A stretch of DNA of 27,486 nucleotides from Butyriboletus loyo (taxonomy: Eukaryota; Basidiomycota; Agaricomycetes; Boletales; Boletaceae): assembly GCA_038093515.1 (NCBI GenBank), contig JBBPSI010000289.1:1-27486 (forward strand), read 5' to 3'. This document shows positions 1 to 9,724 of the stretch, one piece after another. Under the pieces are notes generated by a model that saw only the letters and a list, made by a program, of their open reading frames with translations, had not been told where the DNA came from and searched no databases. Position 1 is the stretch's first letter. Every line of letters begins with the position of its first letter. The position numbers and the translations under genes were made by a program.

Positions 1-58
1 TCTGTGGATGCGCAGTGGGCCGATGCATATGCAAATCAATATCCTCCGCCTCCTGGCG
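1..58 (+). pseudogene. Zinc-finger type I exon 3 fragment (end of an upstream repeat copy)
   Basis: These bases match the start of the third exon of the type I zinc-finger genes (compare 5660-5720 and 15830-15890; the translated motif WADAY followed by a proline-rich run is recognisable). At about position 58 the sequence jumps back to material that lies upstream of this exon in the other copies. The exon is therefore truncated and out of order. It is probably the remnant of a further array copy lying mostly to the left of the window. The alternative is a local partial duplication inside copy 1. Confidence 0.6.
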
Positions 59-866
59 GCACTTGCCACGAACCATGGCATCCACATACTACCGTATCAA
101 TTCCCTCCGAATACACTTTCGTCGACGAGTATCCTACTACTACCCAAGATGATGGTCCTGGTATAGTGCCCGAGGATGTTAGCAGTATAATTTCCACTCC
201 GTCACACCTACTGATCACTTATGACAGATCCCTGTGGATGCGCAGTGGAATATGAATCACTGTCCTCTACATCCTAATGACACGGTCTTCTCGTGGCCTA
301 CGTCCCCTTTATACCAAAGAACACTTCTCCATGAAATGCAGGACTTATATAGAACAAGATATACCGTGGTGGTTTGCATGATATCTTTGTTGTGCGATCG
401 TGCACCCCGCAGACTGATAAAACCGTGTGCAGAATGACACCGTTCCCGTGGCGGAGGATTATAGCCCCAGTACAGAGCACGAGAATGTGAGCAGGATGCT
501 TGCGCTTTGCCACCATGCATGCTACTTATCGCACATTTGTAACAGGTGACTCAGACCCCCAGCGCCACGCAACTGCCTGAAGCACATGTTCATGTAACCG
601 CACAACGGATCTCTCACTCATGCTCGACAACGGCACCTTGCCAATGGACTGGCGAGAGTAATGTTGAGACGTGTGGTGCTGAGATCGAATGCGCAAGTAT
701 TTCGGCACACTTCAAGAGTTCGCATGGAATTAAAAATCTGGGCGAGGACGTCCTGGTTTACTGCTGGTGGAGGGGATGTCACAAACGGATGAAACGTAAG
801 AACATTGCTAGACATATCAAGGAACGTCATTTGGGACATCCTAGACAAATGAAACACAATTGAGGC
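59..866 (+). pseudogene. Zinc-finger type I gene, copy 1 (broken)
   Basis: This is a degenerate copy of the five-exon type I gene described at 11334-12221. The exon 2 equivalent ends near 178 before a GTTAGC donor, and an intron runs to about 228. The exon 3 equivalent (about 229-372) has lost part of its start. Exon 4 has four A residues near 418-421 where the other copies have five, a one-base loss that shifts the frame. The third intron donor is altered to GTTTGC. The last exon (546-866) is open and encodes both zinc fingers almost identically to copy 4, including the same short C-terminal extension. The copy could make a truncated product, but as a full gene it is a pseudogene. Confidence 0.7.
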
Positions 867-1420
867 AGGCCAAAGCGGCATTGTTAATGTTAGAATATCA
901 GATTGTGTCGTTGGTTGGCAGACAAGTGTGAATTCCAACTCGGGTGGGTCTGGGTCAAGCTTAGAGAGGTTGATGAGGTACTGAAGGTAACTGAGGCATG
1001 CGACGCAGAAGAGTTGACGAAGATCAAGTAGATCACGAAGTCGTCGTGCAAGATGTACACGGTAAGCTCAATCTGTGACATCCCCCCCATCGCTCCACAC
1101 CTCCGTAGCCAAATAAATATATGGACATTCAAAAACTGATTTTAGCGCCAGCCCTCCGGCTGGGCCACTTTTTATCGATAACTTGCATGGGAGATCTGGG
1201 GACCGTCCAAATCTTCCCTGCGGGGATTCTCGTGACATGCACACAATAGCAACCAACTGAGCGAGCGCATCGGGCCCGCAATGCAATGTGTAGGCGGTGC
1301 TTCCCTTTTTGCATGTTCGGCCCCAGGCCTAGGTGTCTTCCTTTTGGGGTGCGATGGACACATCGCCCACCATTTTTCGCGCCTCTGCAATTCCCTCCTT
1401 GATCTTTTTTACGTGTCGTC
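867..1420. repeat. Spacer between type I and type II genes, unit 1
   Basis: No gene is recognised here. The stretch is repeated at about 6308-6885, 12965-13530 and 16492-17070, with many small indels that shift every reading frame between copies, so it is not conserved as protein. It holds the 3' flank of the type I gene and the presumed promoter of the type II gene. From about 1420 it becomes alignable with the 5' flank of the type I genes (compare 15505-15600), which shows that types I and II are duplicates including upstream DNA. Confidence 0.7.
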
Positions 1421-1527
1421 CTGCCCTCCGATAATTATCACTGAAGCTTTGGAGGGCCCTCGCTCAAAATTCACTGCGAAGCTGAAGCTCATGGCACTTA
1501 CCATCACCACTGGCACTCCCCCGGCCC

Positions 1528-2246
1528 ATGTTCACCCCATCTCAACGTGGACCATGGCATGCACAGGACTCGATATACGGGGCTGTGAGCTCTACCATTG
1601 TTACCGTATCAACGGGTCTGAAGCTTTTGACAGCCTAACGAATGTCCTTGTGCTGAGATCGAGGATGTTAGTGAGATGTTTATATTCTCCATCATACCTA
1701 CTGAACATTTACGACAGATCACACAAGGCTTTGCAGATCCACAGTGGACTGACATGTATATGAATCATTTCTGGCAGCACGATTTTCTCGTGGTCACCGT
1801 CCCCTTCATTAGAACTTTACCTTGGGACGGAAGAGTTATTCGGGACTGCTAACCACACCACGGTTACTGTACCAGTTCGCTTGGTATGTGTAATAACTCT
1901 GTTTTGTGATCGTAGACCCGACAGACTAACAGATACCATGTGCAGAACGATGCTATTCCCCTGGTGGAGGGCTATAGCCCCGGTGAGCTCGGGGATGCCT
2001 GCGGTGTGTGATCACGCTGTGCATCCGCATGTTACCACAACACAAGATCTCACCCATTCATGTTGGACAACAGCACCTTGCAGATGGACTACCGAGCGTA
2101 ACCCTGAGACTTGTGGTGCTCAGACCGAATGTACGAGCCTTTATCGAAATTATTCTGATCACTCGCTCTTGATCGGCATGTTCCTCACGGTGGCTGATCT
2201 GACCAATGGTGATGATTCTGAGCTGCTTGTCGAATCGACACTTTAA
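1528..2246 (+). pseudogene. Zinc-finger type II gene, copy 1 (diverged paralogue of type I)
   Basis: The layout follows the type I gene. There is a start region at 1528, an exon 2 equivalent ending near 1666 before GTTAGT, and an exon 3 equivalent beginning near 1719 after a CGACAG acceptor. An intron begins near 1883, an exon 4 equivalent with the motif VQND is near 1930-1985, and the last exon begins near 2045 and stops at 2246. Exon 3 contains a frameshift shared with the other type II copies, so it ends in a stop before its splice donor. The last exon keeps the CRW...ETCGAQTEC part of finger 1, but its two histidines are not in register, and finger 2 is replaced by unrelated sequence. It is most likely a pseudogene fixed before the array was amplified. 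Confidence 0.65.
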
Positions 2247-2249
2247 GCG

Positions 2250-3395
2250 CGTGCATTGTACGGCTGCCAAGCTATCTCCGAACCGAAAGGCTGATAATTA
2301 CATCGCATAGTGTACGAAATGCATCATGCAGGCAGCCAAAAACCGGATACCTGATGGTGACCCGGACGTAATTGACAACGTCCGAGAACGGGTAGAATCG
2401 AACGCCAGGAACTCTTCTTGGACTTCTTTTTATGGGCACGGAACTTGCCTTTTTAGTGTAATGACATCAGGAAGAGATGGTGGCACGAGGCGCTTGCAAA
2501 TTTGCTCTTTCTGCTTACAGCCTGATCACATTTACAAGTCTCGCCTTCTCCTCACAATCGCGATATCGATCATGTGGGTGTCCACCGGGAAGAATGATTT
2601 ATGGTCAGATTTCTGTTTTGTCTCATTCAGCCTCGGCCTCGTCCCACACGGAAAAGTCGGGGCAAGCGTCCACCTTATCCCACCCCCACAGTAACAAGCA
2701 CAGATCTGGACTGCAACCCCACCAAGAAAGTCAAACTGGACGACATACCATAGCACCTGTCACCGTCGTTTGTCATCTCGTCTTTTTATTTTTATTTCCT
2801 CTCTCACATGTTGCACACGATCCTCGACGGTATCTAGATTCTGAATACCAAAAACAAGTACACGACCAACATGCGTCACGTTCTCAGAGATACTGGTACG
2901 GGATGTTCGTCCGTTTGGTCAAGTATGTCGTCTCGTTCGAATCTCCCCAGTTCTCGACTTGCCTCGACCCTCATCTCTTCATGCCCGTCTCACGCAGAGA
3001 AAACAATCGGGGAAAGGTTCCACCCTCCCCACTGCAGTAACAAAGCACAGATCTCAACCCCAGCCCCACCGAGACACCCAAGCATAGACGATGTGCCACA
3101 AGGGCAGTCCCCAATGCCCCGTCACCTGTCGTCTCGTCTTTTTTGTCCGTCGCTTTATTCGCAATCCTCGACGTCTCCAAGCTTGGTCACAGTAAGCGAT
3201 CTTTCTGTTTCATCCACATATGTTCCGCGCATGCTTCTCCACGTATACCAATAAGTACCATCGATCACCAAATCCAATTTGCATTGATGAATCAAAAATC
3301 AAAAAAAGTGCTGATCCCAAGATCTCGCTCGGAAATGGCTCGTTGATCAAATGGATGTACAACAGGAGGCATGTGGCTCGGAATACTCCCTCCTG
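2250..3395. repeat. Segment G, unit 1 (flank of the native BBC1 3' end)
   Basis: This 1.1-kb stretch is repeated at about 7760-8770 (rearranged) and 17905-18995. In unit 4 it adjoins the 3' end of the native BBC1-like gene, so it represents the original downstream flank. It contains an internal degenerate direct duplication (about 2655-2835 against 3010-3185), both halves starting with GGGGCAAG/GGGGAAAG and CAGTAAC-AAGCACAGATCT. An open frame of 187 codons crosses 2477-3040, but indels disrupt the same frame in unit 4 and no family is recognised. I do not call a gene. Confidence 0.65.
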
Positions 3396-3399
3396 CCGG

Positions 3400-4220
3400 A
3401 GGTTTGCTGCAGTAGTGCATGTGCCGCCGCCTGTGGTATCGTCGCATCCTGGGTCTAGAGGACCCTTGGGCAAGGTTGGCCTGCAGTGATCGCCTACGAC
3501 GGTGTCGATGTCGGTGGCTGGATCGGGTTGATCAACAGCAACAGCAACAGCTGACGACGGACGAGTTAGTGGTGATCTGGGGCAAAGTAGGGGTACAAGT
3601 GGCCGAAGCCGCGGCGACGCTGTTTGAAAAATCAAAGCGGGCACTCGTCTGGTCGTATGCTGGGTTTGTGCGTGCCGTGTTGGAGGTGGTGCCTGGGGCG
3701 GTGGTACATCATCCCACTGGCAACGCCAGCGATGACGATTCCGGTCACGTCGTGTACGCACAGACGGGCAACACGGTGCAGCGTCGCGTATCGGACATTC
3801 TCCTGGGGGACGTCGTCGCCTTTTGGGATGCGAAAACCAATGGGTACAAAGGTCTGCATGCGTACACGCAGACTGCCAGCACAGGCACGGGAGAGAGCGG
3901 GTGGTCCGTTGGTGGGGATCGTGAGCGAGTTTGATGGAAAGAAGAGCAAGGTGAGGGTGTGGCAGACTAACCAACATGTTGGACAACAGGTGAGTTTCTC
4001 CGTCTTTCGATGGCTGGCCCGCATGAAGAAGAACGGTGTGCTGACACCAAGGGCGACCCAGACGGTGGAGATCGTCAGCTATCGGTTGGATGATCTGAAG
4101 AGTGGGCAAGCCGAGGTGAACGGCTTGCTTGCGCGTGGTGTAGTTCAATATTGGGGGGCTGACGCGTTTTTTCGGGTAGATGTACCGGGTACTCGAGGCA
4201 TGGGGTAGATACTATTAACC
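3400..4220 (+). pseudogene. BBC1-like C-terminal domain pseudogene, copy 1
   Basis: The sequence matches the reverse complement of 19050-19895, that is, the C-terminal domain of the BBC1-like gene placed on the opposite strand. Recognisable motifs in order are TTDEL, IWGKVG, EAAATLFEKSKRAL, VRAVL, GAVVHHPTGN, VVYAQTGNTVQRRVSDIL, AFWDAK, GLHAYTQTA, KVRVWQTNQHVGQQVSFSVFR and VEIVSYRLDDLKSG. The copy has an in-frame stop near 3489, a deletion just before the polyglutamine run, and a frameshift near 3900 (GERAGG region). The last intron of the parent is still present (about 4119-4182), and the terminal stop codon has mutated from TGA to TGG. It is a dead DNA-level copy. Confidence 0.9.
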
Positions 4221-4234
4221 TGCATACACGTTTT

Positions 4235-4485
4235 CTCATAAGCGACGTGTTCTACTGTGAACGTGGTCGGCAGCAGGGACACCTGACAGGGGTCACTTAC
4301 GCACCGCGTTTATGTTGCTCTGACGCTACTTGTTCCTGTACAGGGGAGTCTCAGGGCCTACACACGGGGAGGCGATGTCGGTACCGGGTGGTGGAGAAGA
4401 TGGCGTCTCTGCCAGACGATCTTCCGTGCACTTCATACGCTGTGGGCAGTACTACCGATGTAGACACGAGATAGTAGCAGGGGTA
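4235..4485 (-). pseudogene. BBC1-like mid-gene fragment, copy 1
   Basis: The + strand here aligns with + strand 21010-21250, the middle of exon 5 of the native minus-strand gene; shared landmarks are GCGACGTGTTCTA and GAAGATGGCGTCTC. The fragment has several indels and no intact frame. It sits directly after the C-terminal fragment but in the opposite orientation, so the two pieces of one parent gene now point toward each other. A copy with the same left junction is at about 13960-14275. Confidence 0.8.
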
Positions 4486-4790
4486 GAACACAAAAGAGAA
4501 TCATGGGGATGTATCCAAAGGGTGTGGGCAAAAGCCCCGAGGGCTTCTCGGCCCAAAGCGGCGCCAGCGTCGGGCAAGCAAGCAACGGACGAAACGAGAG
4601 AGACCTGTGTCTCGGGAGTGGAGGACGATGAGCTGCGAAGAACGAGCGCACGCTGCACGACGGGGCGTCGGAGGCTGCTGAGCAGAGGCGATAGGAGACA
4701 GCTCGCCCTTCGCGCAGTCCGGGCTTGTGGGTGCACTACCCAGAATGGCAATCAGGTGCCAGCTGCGGGTGCCTTGGACTTTTGCCCCGT
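4486..4790. repeat. Segment F, unit 1
   Basis: This segment is repeated at about 14285-14600 with many indels; shared blocks include AGAATCATGGGGATGTAT and GGCGCCAGCGTCGGGC. It joins the BBC1 mid-gene fragment to segment E. It has no counterpart next to the native BBC1 gene. Frames on both strands differ between the two copies, so coding is unlikely now. I do not recognise the origin. Confidence 0.55.
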
Positions 4791-5390
4791 TCCTCTCCAG
4801 TCCCTGCAACGTTTTCTTCATCTCGCCCATTCTGCCAACATCGAAATCTCGGGTCTTCATTTCCTCTATCACGGACGCCTCCTCTCATCCATCATATCGT
4901 CCTTATTTCACAAAATAAATTGCTTCCTTGTTATCTGCGGTGAATCCAGAACCGACTTCTCTCAAGGGGAATCAGCTACATGGATCTGCGTATGACTTCA
5001 ACGGTGACGCCAGGGGCACGTTCTTTTCCGTTCGATCGAGGGCGCACTGTTAAACATCGAGACGTCTTCCACTTATGTCACCATTTCGCATGCTGCCCGC
5101 TCTGCGTATGGAGTAGGATTAAACTAACTCGGAAATCAAGAAAGCATGTTCTCGGCGTGTGGCTGCATGCATCAAGGTAAGAATGTTTTTACATCCGTCA
5201 AATTTCGATGGAGCGGCCTTGGTAAATATCATTAGCCATTTGATCATTGCCGCATATAACTAATATCACTCTCCCAACCAACGCGAGGCGTCTTCCCGCT
5301 CTCCAATAAGTTATCACAGCTCTGGAGTACCCTCAGTGGTCTTGAAAATGCACCAACTGAAGCTACCTACCATCGCAATCCCCCAAGCCC
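4791..5390. repeat. Segment E, 5' flank of zinc-finger type I gene, unit 2
   Basis: This segment is repeated at about 10616-11333 and 14870-15600. Conserved blocks are GCAACGTTTTCTTCATCTCGC, a CAAAATAAATTGC stretch followed by TTCCTTGTTA, a run ending in GGGGCA-GTT-TTTTCCGTT, and CTCCAATAAGTTATCACAGC about 80 bp before the start codon. It presumably carries the promoter and 5' UTR of the type I gene. I see no gene in it. Confidence 0.6.
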
Positions 5391-6307
5391 ATGTCATTCC
5401 TTCCCACCATGAACCAGGACATACACATGCTACCGTATCAATTGTACGAGATTGTGGAACATGCTACCGTATCTCTCCCCCCTGTGCGTTCCAGAATACA
5501 CTTTCATCGTTTATTCCAGTTCTGAAGCACTTGACAGGTTGACGAGCATTCTACTACCCAAGATGACAGCCCTGGTACGGTGCCCGATGATGTTAGCAGG
5601 ATCATTTCTACTCCGTCACACCTACTGATCACTTATTATGACAGATCCTACAAAGTTTTGTGGATGCGCACTGGCAGTGGGCCGATGCATATATGCATCA
5701 CTATCCTCTACCTCCTAGCGGCCCGGCCATTTCGTGGCTACCGTCCCCTTCATTCCAAAGGGCATTTCTCCGTGAAAAGCAAGACTTATATGGGATCGCT
5801 AATCGCACCATGGATGCCGTGGCCGTTCCTATGGTATGCATAATATCTTCGTTGTGCGATCGTGCACCCCGCAGACTGATAAAAACTGTGTGCAGAATGA
5901 CACCGCTCCTATGGCGGGGGATTATAGCCCCAGTACAGAGCTCGAGAATGTAAGCAGGATGCTTGCGCTTTGCGACCATGCTACTTATCGCACATTTGTA
6001 ACAGGTGACTCAGACCCCCAGCGCCACGCAACTGCCCGAAGCACATGCTCATGTAACCGCACAACGGGTCTCCCACTCATGCTCGGCAACGGCACCTTGC
6101 CAATGGACTGGCGAGAGTAATGTTGAGACGTGTGGTGCTGAGATCGAATGCGCGGGTATTTCGGCACACTTCAAGAGTTCGCATGGAATTAGAAATCTGG
6201 GCGAGGATGTCCTGGTTTACTGCTGGTGGAGGGCATGTCGCAAGCAGATGAAACGTAAGAACATTGTTAGACATATCAAAGAATGTCATTTGGGACATCT
6301 TAGATAA
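5391..6307 (+). CDS. C2H2-like zinc-finger protein, type I copy in unit 2 (five exons, 237 aa)
   Basis: The proposed exons are 5391-5483, 5538-5591, 5645-5833, 5875-5949 and 6005-6307. All four introns (41-55 bp) have GT/AG ends and fall between codons, and the whole reading frame is open. The first 126 residues of the shorter copy 3 align here apart from the N-terminus. The last exon carries two fingers. Finger 1 has C-x10-C-x11-H-x4-H spacing and finger 2 has C-x4-C-x11-H-x4-H (CWWRAC...RHIKECH). The product may bind nucleic acid, but no target is known. Compared with copy 3, exon 1 has a one-base loss plus a 34-base gain, a net 33 bases, so the frame is restored with a different N-terminus. 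It is present in several near-identical copies, so expression is unproven. Confidence 0.65.
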
Positions 6308-6885
6308 ATGAAACGCCCTTATGAGGCCGGCCAAAGCTGCATTGTTAATGTTAGAATATCGAACTGTATCATTGGTCTGAGAGTGGGCAGACAAGTGTGA
6401 ATTCCAATTCAGGTGGGTCCGGGTCAAGCTTAAAGAGGCTGATGAGGTATTCAAGGTAATGGACGCTTGAAGCAGCTGAGGCATGCGACGCAGAAGAGCT
6501 GACGAAGATCAAGTAGATCACGAAGTCGTCGTGCAAGATGTACACGGTGAGCTCAATTCGTCACCATAGGGATCCGGGACATTCAAAAACTGATTTTAGT
6601 GTCAGCCCTCCGGTTGGGCCACTTTTTATCGATAACTTGTCATGAGCGATCTGGGGACCGTCCAAATCTTCGCTGCGGGGTTTCTTGTGACATGCGCACG
6701 ATAGCAACCAACTGAGCGAGCGCATCGGGCCCGCAACGCAATGTGTAGGCGGTGCTTCCCTTTTTGCTTGTTCGGCCCCAGGCCCAGGTGCCTTCTTTTT
6801 GGGGTGCGATGGACACATAGCCCGCCATTTCTCGCGCCTCTGCCGTTCCCTCCTTGATTTTTTTTACGTGTCGTCCTCCCCTCCA
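6308..6885. repeat. Spacer between type I and type II genes, unit 2
   Basis: This is the counterpart of 867-1420. Relative to unit 1 it lacks a stretch around the GTCACC/CATCCCCC block near 6560. No reading frame is maintained between copies, and I see no gene. Confidence 0.65.
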
Positions 6886-6973
6886 ACAATTATCATAGAG
6901 GACCCTCGCTCAAAATTCACTGCGAAGCTGAAGCTCATGGCACTTACCATCACCACTGGCACTCCCCCGGCCC

Positions 6974-7755
6974 ATGTTCACCCCATCTCAACGTGGGCCA
7001 TGGCATGCACAGGACTTGATATACGAGACTGTGAGCTCTACCATTGTTACCGTATCAACGGGTCTGAAGCTTTTGACAGCCTAACGAATGTCCTATCACC
7101 AACAGTCTTTGTGCTGAGATCGAGGATGTTAGTGAGATGTTTATATTCTCCATCATACCTACTGAACATTTACGACAGATCACACAAGGCTTTGCAGATC
7201 CACGTATATGAATCATTTCTGGCAGCACGATTTTCTCGTGGTCACCGTCCCCTTCATTAGAACTTTGCCTTGGGACGGAAGAGTTATTCGGGACTGCTAA
7301 CCACACCACGGTTACTGTACCAGTTTGCTTGGTATGTGTAATAACTCTGTTTTGTGATCGTGGACCTGACAGACTAACAGATACCATGTGCAGAACGACG
7401 CTATTCCCCTGGTAGAGGGCTATAGCCCCGGTGCAGAGCCTGGGATGTAAGCAAGCCGGGTTGTGATCACGCTGTGCATCCGCATGTTACCACAACACAA
7501 GATCTCACCCACTCATGTTGGACAACAGCGTGCAGATGGACTACTGAGCGTACGCTGAGACTTGTGGTGCTCAGACCGAATGTACGAGCCTTTATTGAAA
7601 TTATTCTGGTGTGCCATCGCTCGCTCTTGACCGGCATGTTCCTCACGGTGGCTGATCTGACCAATGGTGATGATTCCGAGCTGCTTGTCGAATCGATACT
7701 TGAAGCGCGTGCATGGTACGGCTGCCAAGCTATCTCCGAACCGAAAGACTGATAA
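6974..7755 (+). pseudogene. Zinc-finger type II gene, copy 2
   Basis: It closely matches 1528-2246. Exon 2 equivalent residues can be read in the expected phase before the GTTAGT donor near 7130, with an acidic end (AEIED). Exon 3 has lost about ten bases around 7203, and the shared frameshift follows. The last exon has a further deletion (near 7530) that removes the alanine-proline residues before the first cysteine and shifts the frame. Finger 2 is absent. This is a pseudogene with more damage than copy 1. Confidence 0.65.
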
Positions 7756-7759
7756 TTAA

Positions 7760-8770
7760 ATCGCATAGTGTACGAAATGCATCATGCAGGCAGCCAAAAA
7801 CCGGATACCTGATGGTGACCCGGATGTAATTGACAACGTCCAAGAACGGGTAAAATCGAACGCCAGGAACTCTTCTTAGACTTCTTTTTATGGGCACGGA
7901 ACTTGCCTTTTTAGTGTAATGACATCAGGAAAAGATGGTGGCACGAGGCGCTTGCAAAATCGGTCTTTCTGCTTACAACCTGATCACATTTGAAAGTCTC
8001 GCCTTCTCCTCACAATCACGATATCGATCATGTGGGGGAGGGTGGAACCTTGCCCCGATTGTTTTCTCTGCGTGAGACGGGCACGAAGAGATGAGGGTCG
8101 AGGCAAGTCGAGAACTGGGGAGATTCGAACGAGACGACATACTTGACCAAACAGACGAACATCCCGTACCAGTATCTCTGAGAACGTGACGCATGTTGGT
8201 CGCATACTTGTTTTTGGTATTCAGAATCTAGATACCGTCGAGGATCGTGTGCAACATGTGAGAGAGGAAATAAAAATAAAAAGACGAGATGACAAACGAC
8301 GGTGACAGGTGCTATGGTATGTCGTCCAGTTTGACTTTCTTGGTGGGGTTGCAGTCCAGATCTGTGCTTGTTACTGTGGGGGTGGGATAAGGTGGACGCT
8401 TGCCCCGACTTTTCCCCTACTGCAGTAACAAAGCACAGATCTCAACCCCAGCCCCACCGAGACACCCAAGCATGGACAAGGTCAGTTCTCAACGCCCCGT
8501 CATCTGTCATCTCGTCTTTTTTTGCCCGTCGCTTTATTCGCAATCCTCGACGTCTCCACACAGCAAGCGATCTTTCTGTTTCATCCACATATGTTCCGCG
8601 CATGCTTCTCCACGTATACCAATAAGTACCATCGATCGCCAAATCCAGTTTGCGTTGATGAACCAAAAAAAGTGCTGATCACAAGATCTCATTCGGAAAT
8701 GGCTCGTTGATCAAATGGATGTACATGACGACAGGAGGCATGCGGCTCGGAATTATCCCCCTTACTGCAG
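7760..8770. repeat. Segment G, unit 2 (rearranged)
   Basis: This is the counterpart of 2250-3395. The left part (to about 8037) and the right part (from about 8417) are colinear with unit 1, but the middle is inverted (listed separately). It ends at the same junction with the inverted BBC1 fragment as in unit 1, so units 1 and 2 share one ancestral rearranged unit. Confidence 0.65.
8038..8416 (-). repeat. Micro-inversion inside segment G, unit 2
   Basis: The sequence from about 8038 to 8416 is the reverse complement of about 2652-3030 in unit 1 (and of the matching part of unit 4). For example, GTGACGCATGTTGGTCG here corresponds to the complement of the ACCAACATGCGTCAC block near 2870. About 70 bases of unit 1 (2580-2650) are missing at the left breakpoint. 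The inverted block is bounded in the parent form by the two members of the internal G duplication. Confidence 0.85.
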
Positions 8771-9600
8771 GTTTACTGCAGTAGTGCATGTGCCGCCGCC
8801 TGTGGCATCGTCGCATTCTGGGTCTAGAGGACCCTTGGACAAGGTTGGCCTACAGTCGTTGCCTACGACGGTGTCGGTGTCGGTGGCGGGATCTGATACA
8901 GGCTCGGGATCGGGTCGAAAGAGCGTTGATCAGCAGTAACAGCAACAACTGACGACGGACGAGTTGGTGACGATCTGGGGTAAAGTGGGGGTACGAGTGG
9001 TCGAAGCCGCGGCGACGCTGTTTGAAAAGTCAAAGCGGGTGCTCGTCGGGGACGGGTCGTATTCTGGGTTCGTGCGTGCCGTGTTGGCACAGGTGCCTGG
9101 GGCGGTGGTGCATCATCCCACTGGCAACGCCGGGGATGATGATGATTGGGGCTACGTCGTGTACGCACAATCGGGAAATACGGTGCAGCGTCGCGTATCG
9201 AACATTCTCCCGGGGGACGTCATCGCCTTTTGGGATGCCAAATCTGCACGCGTACACGCAGACTGCCGGCGCAGGCACAGGCACGGGAGAGGACGGTGGT
9301 CCGTTGGTGGGGATCGGATGGCAAGAAGAGAAAGATGAGGGTGTGGCAAGCTAACCAACATGTTGGGCAACAGGTGGGTTTCTCCGTCTTTCGACGGCTG
9401 GCCCGCATGAAGAAGAACGGCGTGCTAACCAGACGGTGGAGATCGTCAGCTATCGGTTGGACGATCTGAAGAGCGGGCAGGTCAAGGTAAGCGGCTTGCG
9501 TGCGCGCGGTGTAGTTCGATATTAGAGGGGTTGACGCGTTCTTTTGGGTAGGTGTACCGGGTACTTGGGCCCATGCTCGAAGCATGAGGTAGACTGCATA
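8771..9600 (+). pseudogene. BBC1-like C-terminal domain pseudogene, copy 2
   Basis: This is the second inverted copy of the BBC1-like C-terminal domain, closer to the parent than copy 1 in the middle part (GDGSYSGFVRAVLAQVPGAV is retained). A glutamine codon in the polyglutamine run has become TAA (near 8938). About 15 bases after AFWDAK are missing, a second gap removes the VSEFD region near 9318, and a third removes the TPRAT region near 9428. The terminal intron region is still present (about 9488-9552). These lesions make it a clear pseudogene. Confidence 0.9.
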
Positions 9601-9724
9601 GACGTTTTCCTTCATCCTTCCTCCTAAAAAGAAGGGGTCAGTTAATGCGGTTTTCCACGTGGGTACCCAAGCTCGGAACTTGCCAGTGGTGTATTGAGCA
9701 CAGAATGTCATGCACATCCATTTC
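9601..9724. other. Unassigned junction sequence
   Basis: This sequence lies between the end of the BBC1-like pseudogene and an inverted piece of segment G. It has no match elsewhere in the window that I can see, and no gene. It begins where units 1 and 3 carry BBC1 middle sequence, so it marks a rearrangement specific to unit 2. Confidence 0.4.

Noticed and set aside
2920..2970. tRNA-like GTTCGAATC motif in segment G
   Set aside because: No matching acceptor, D-arm or anticodon stem could be formed around it.
2477..3040. Plus-strand open frame of 187 codons in segment G
   Set aside because: The corresponding frame in unit 4 is shortened and altered by indels, unit 2 has it inverted, and there is no recognisable domain.
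3210..4148. Minus-strand open frame of 312 codons
   Set aside because: It is the antisense of segment G and the BBC1-like C-terminal pseudogene. Its amino-acid pattern is just the complement of the recognised domain, and it does not persist in unit 2.
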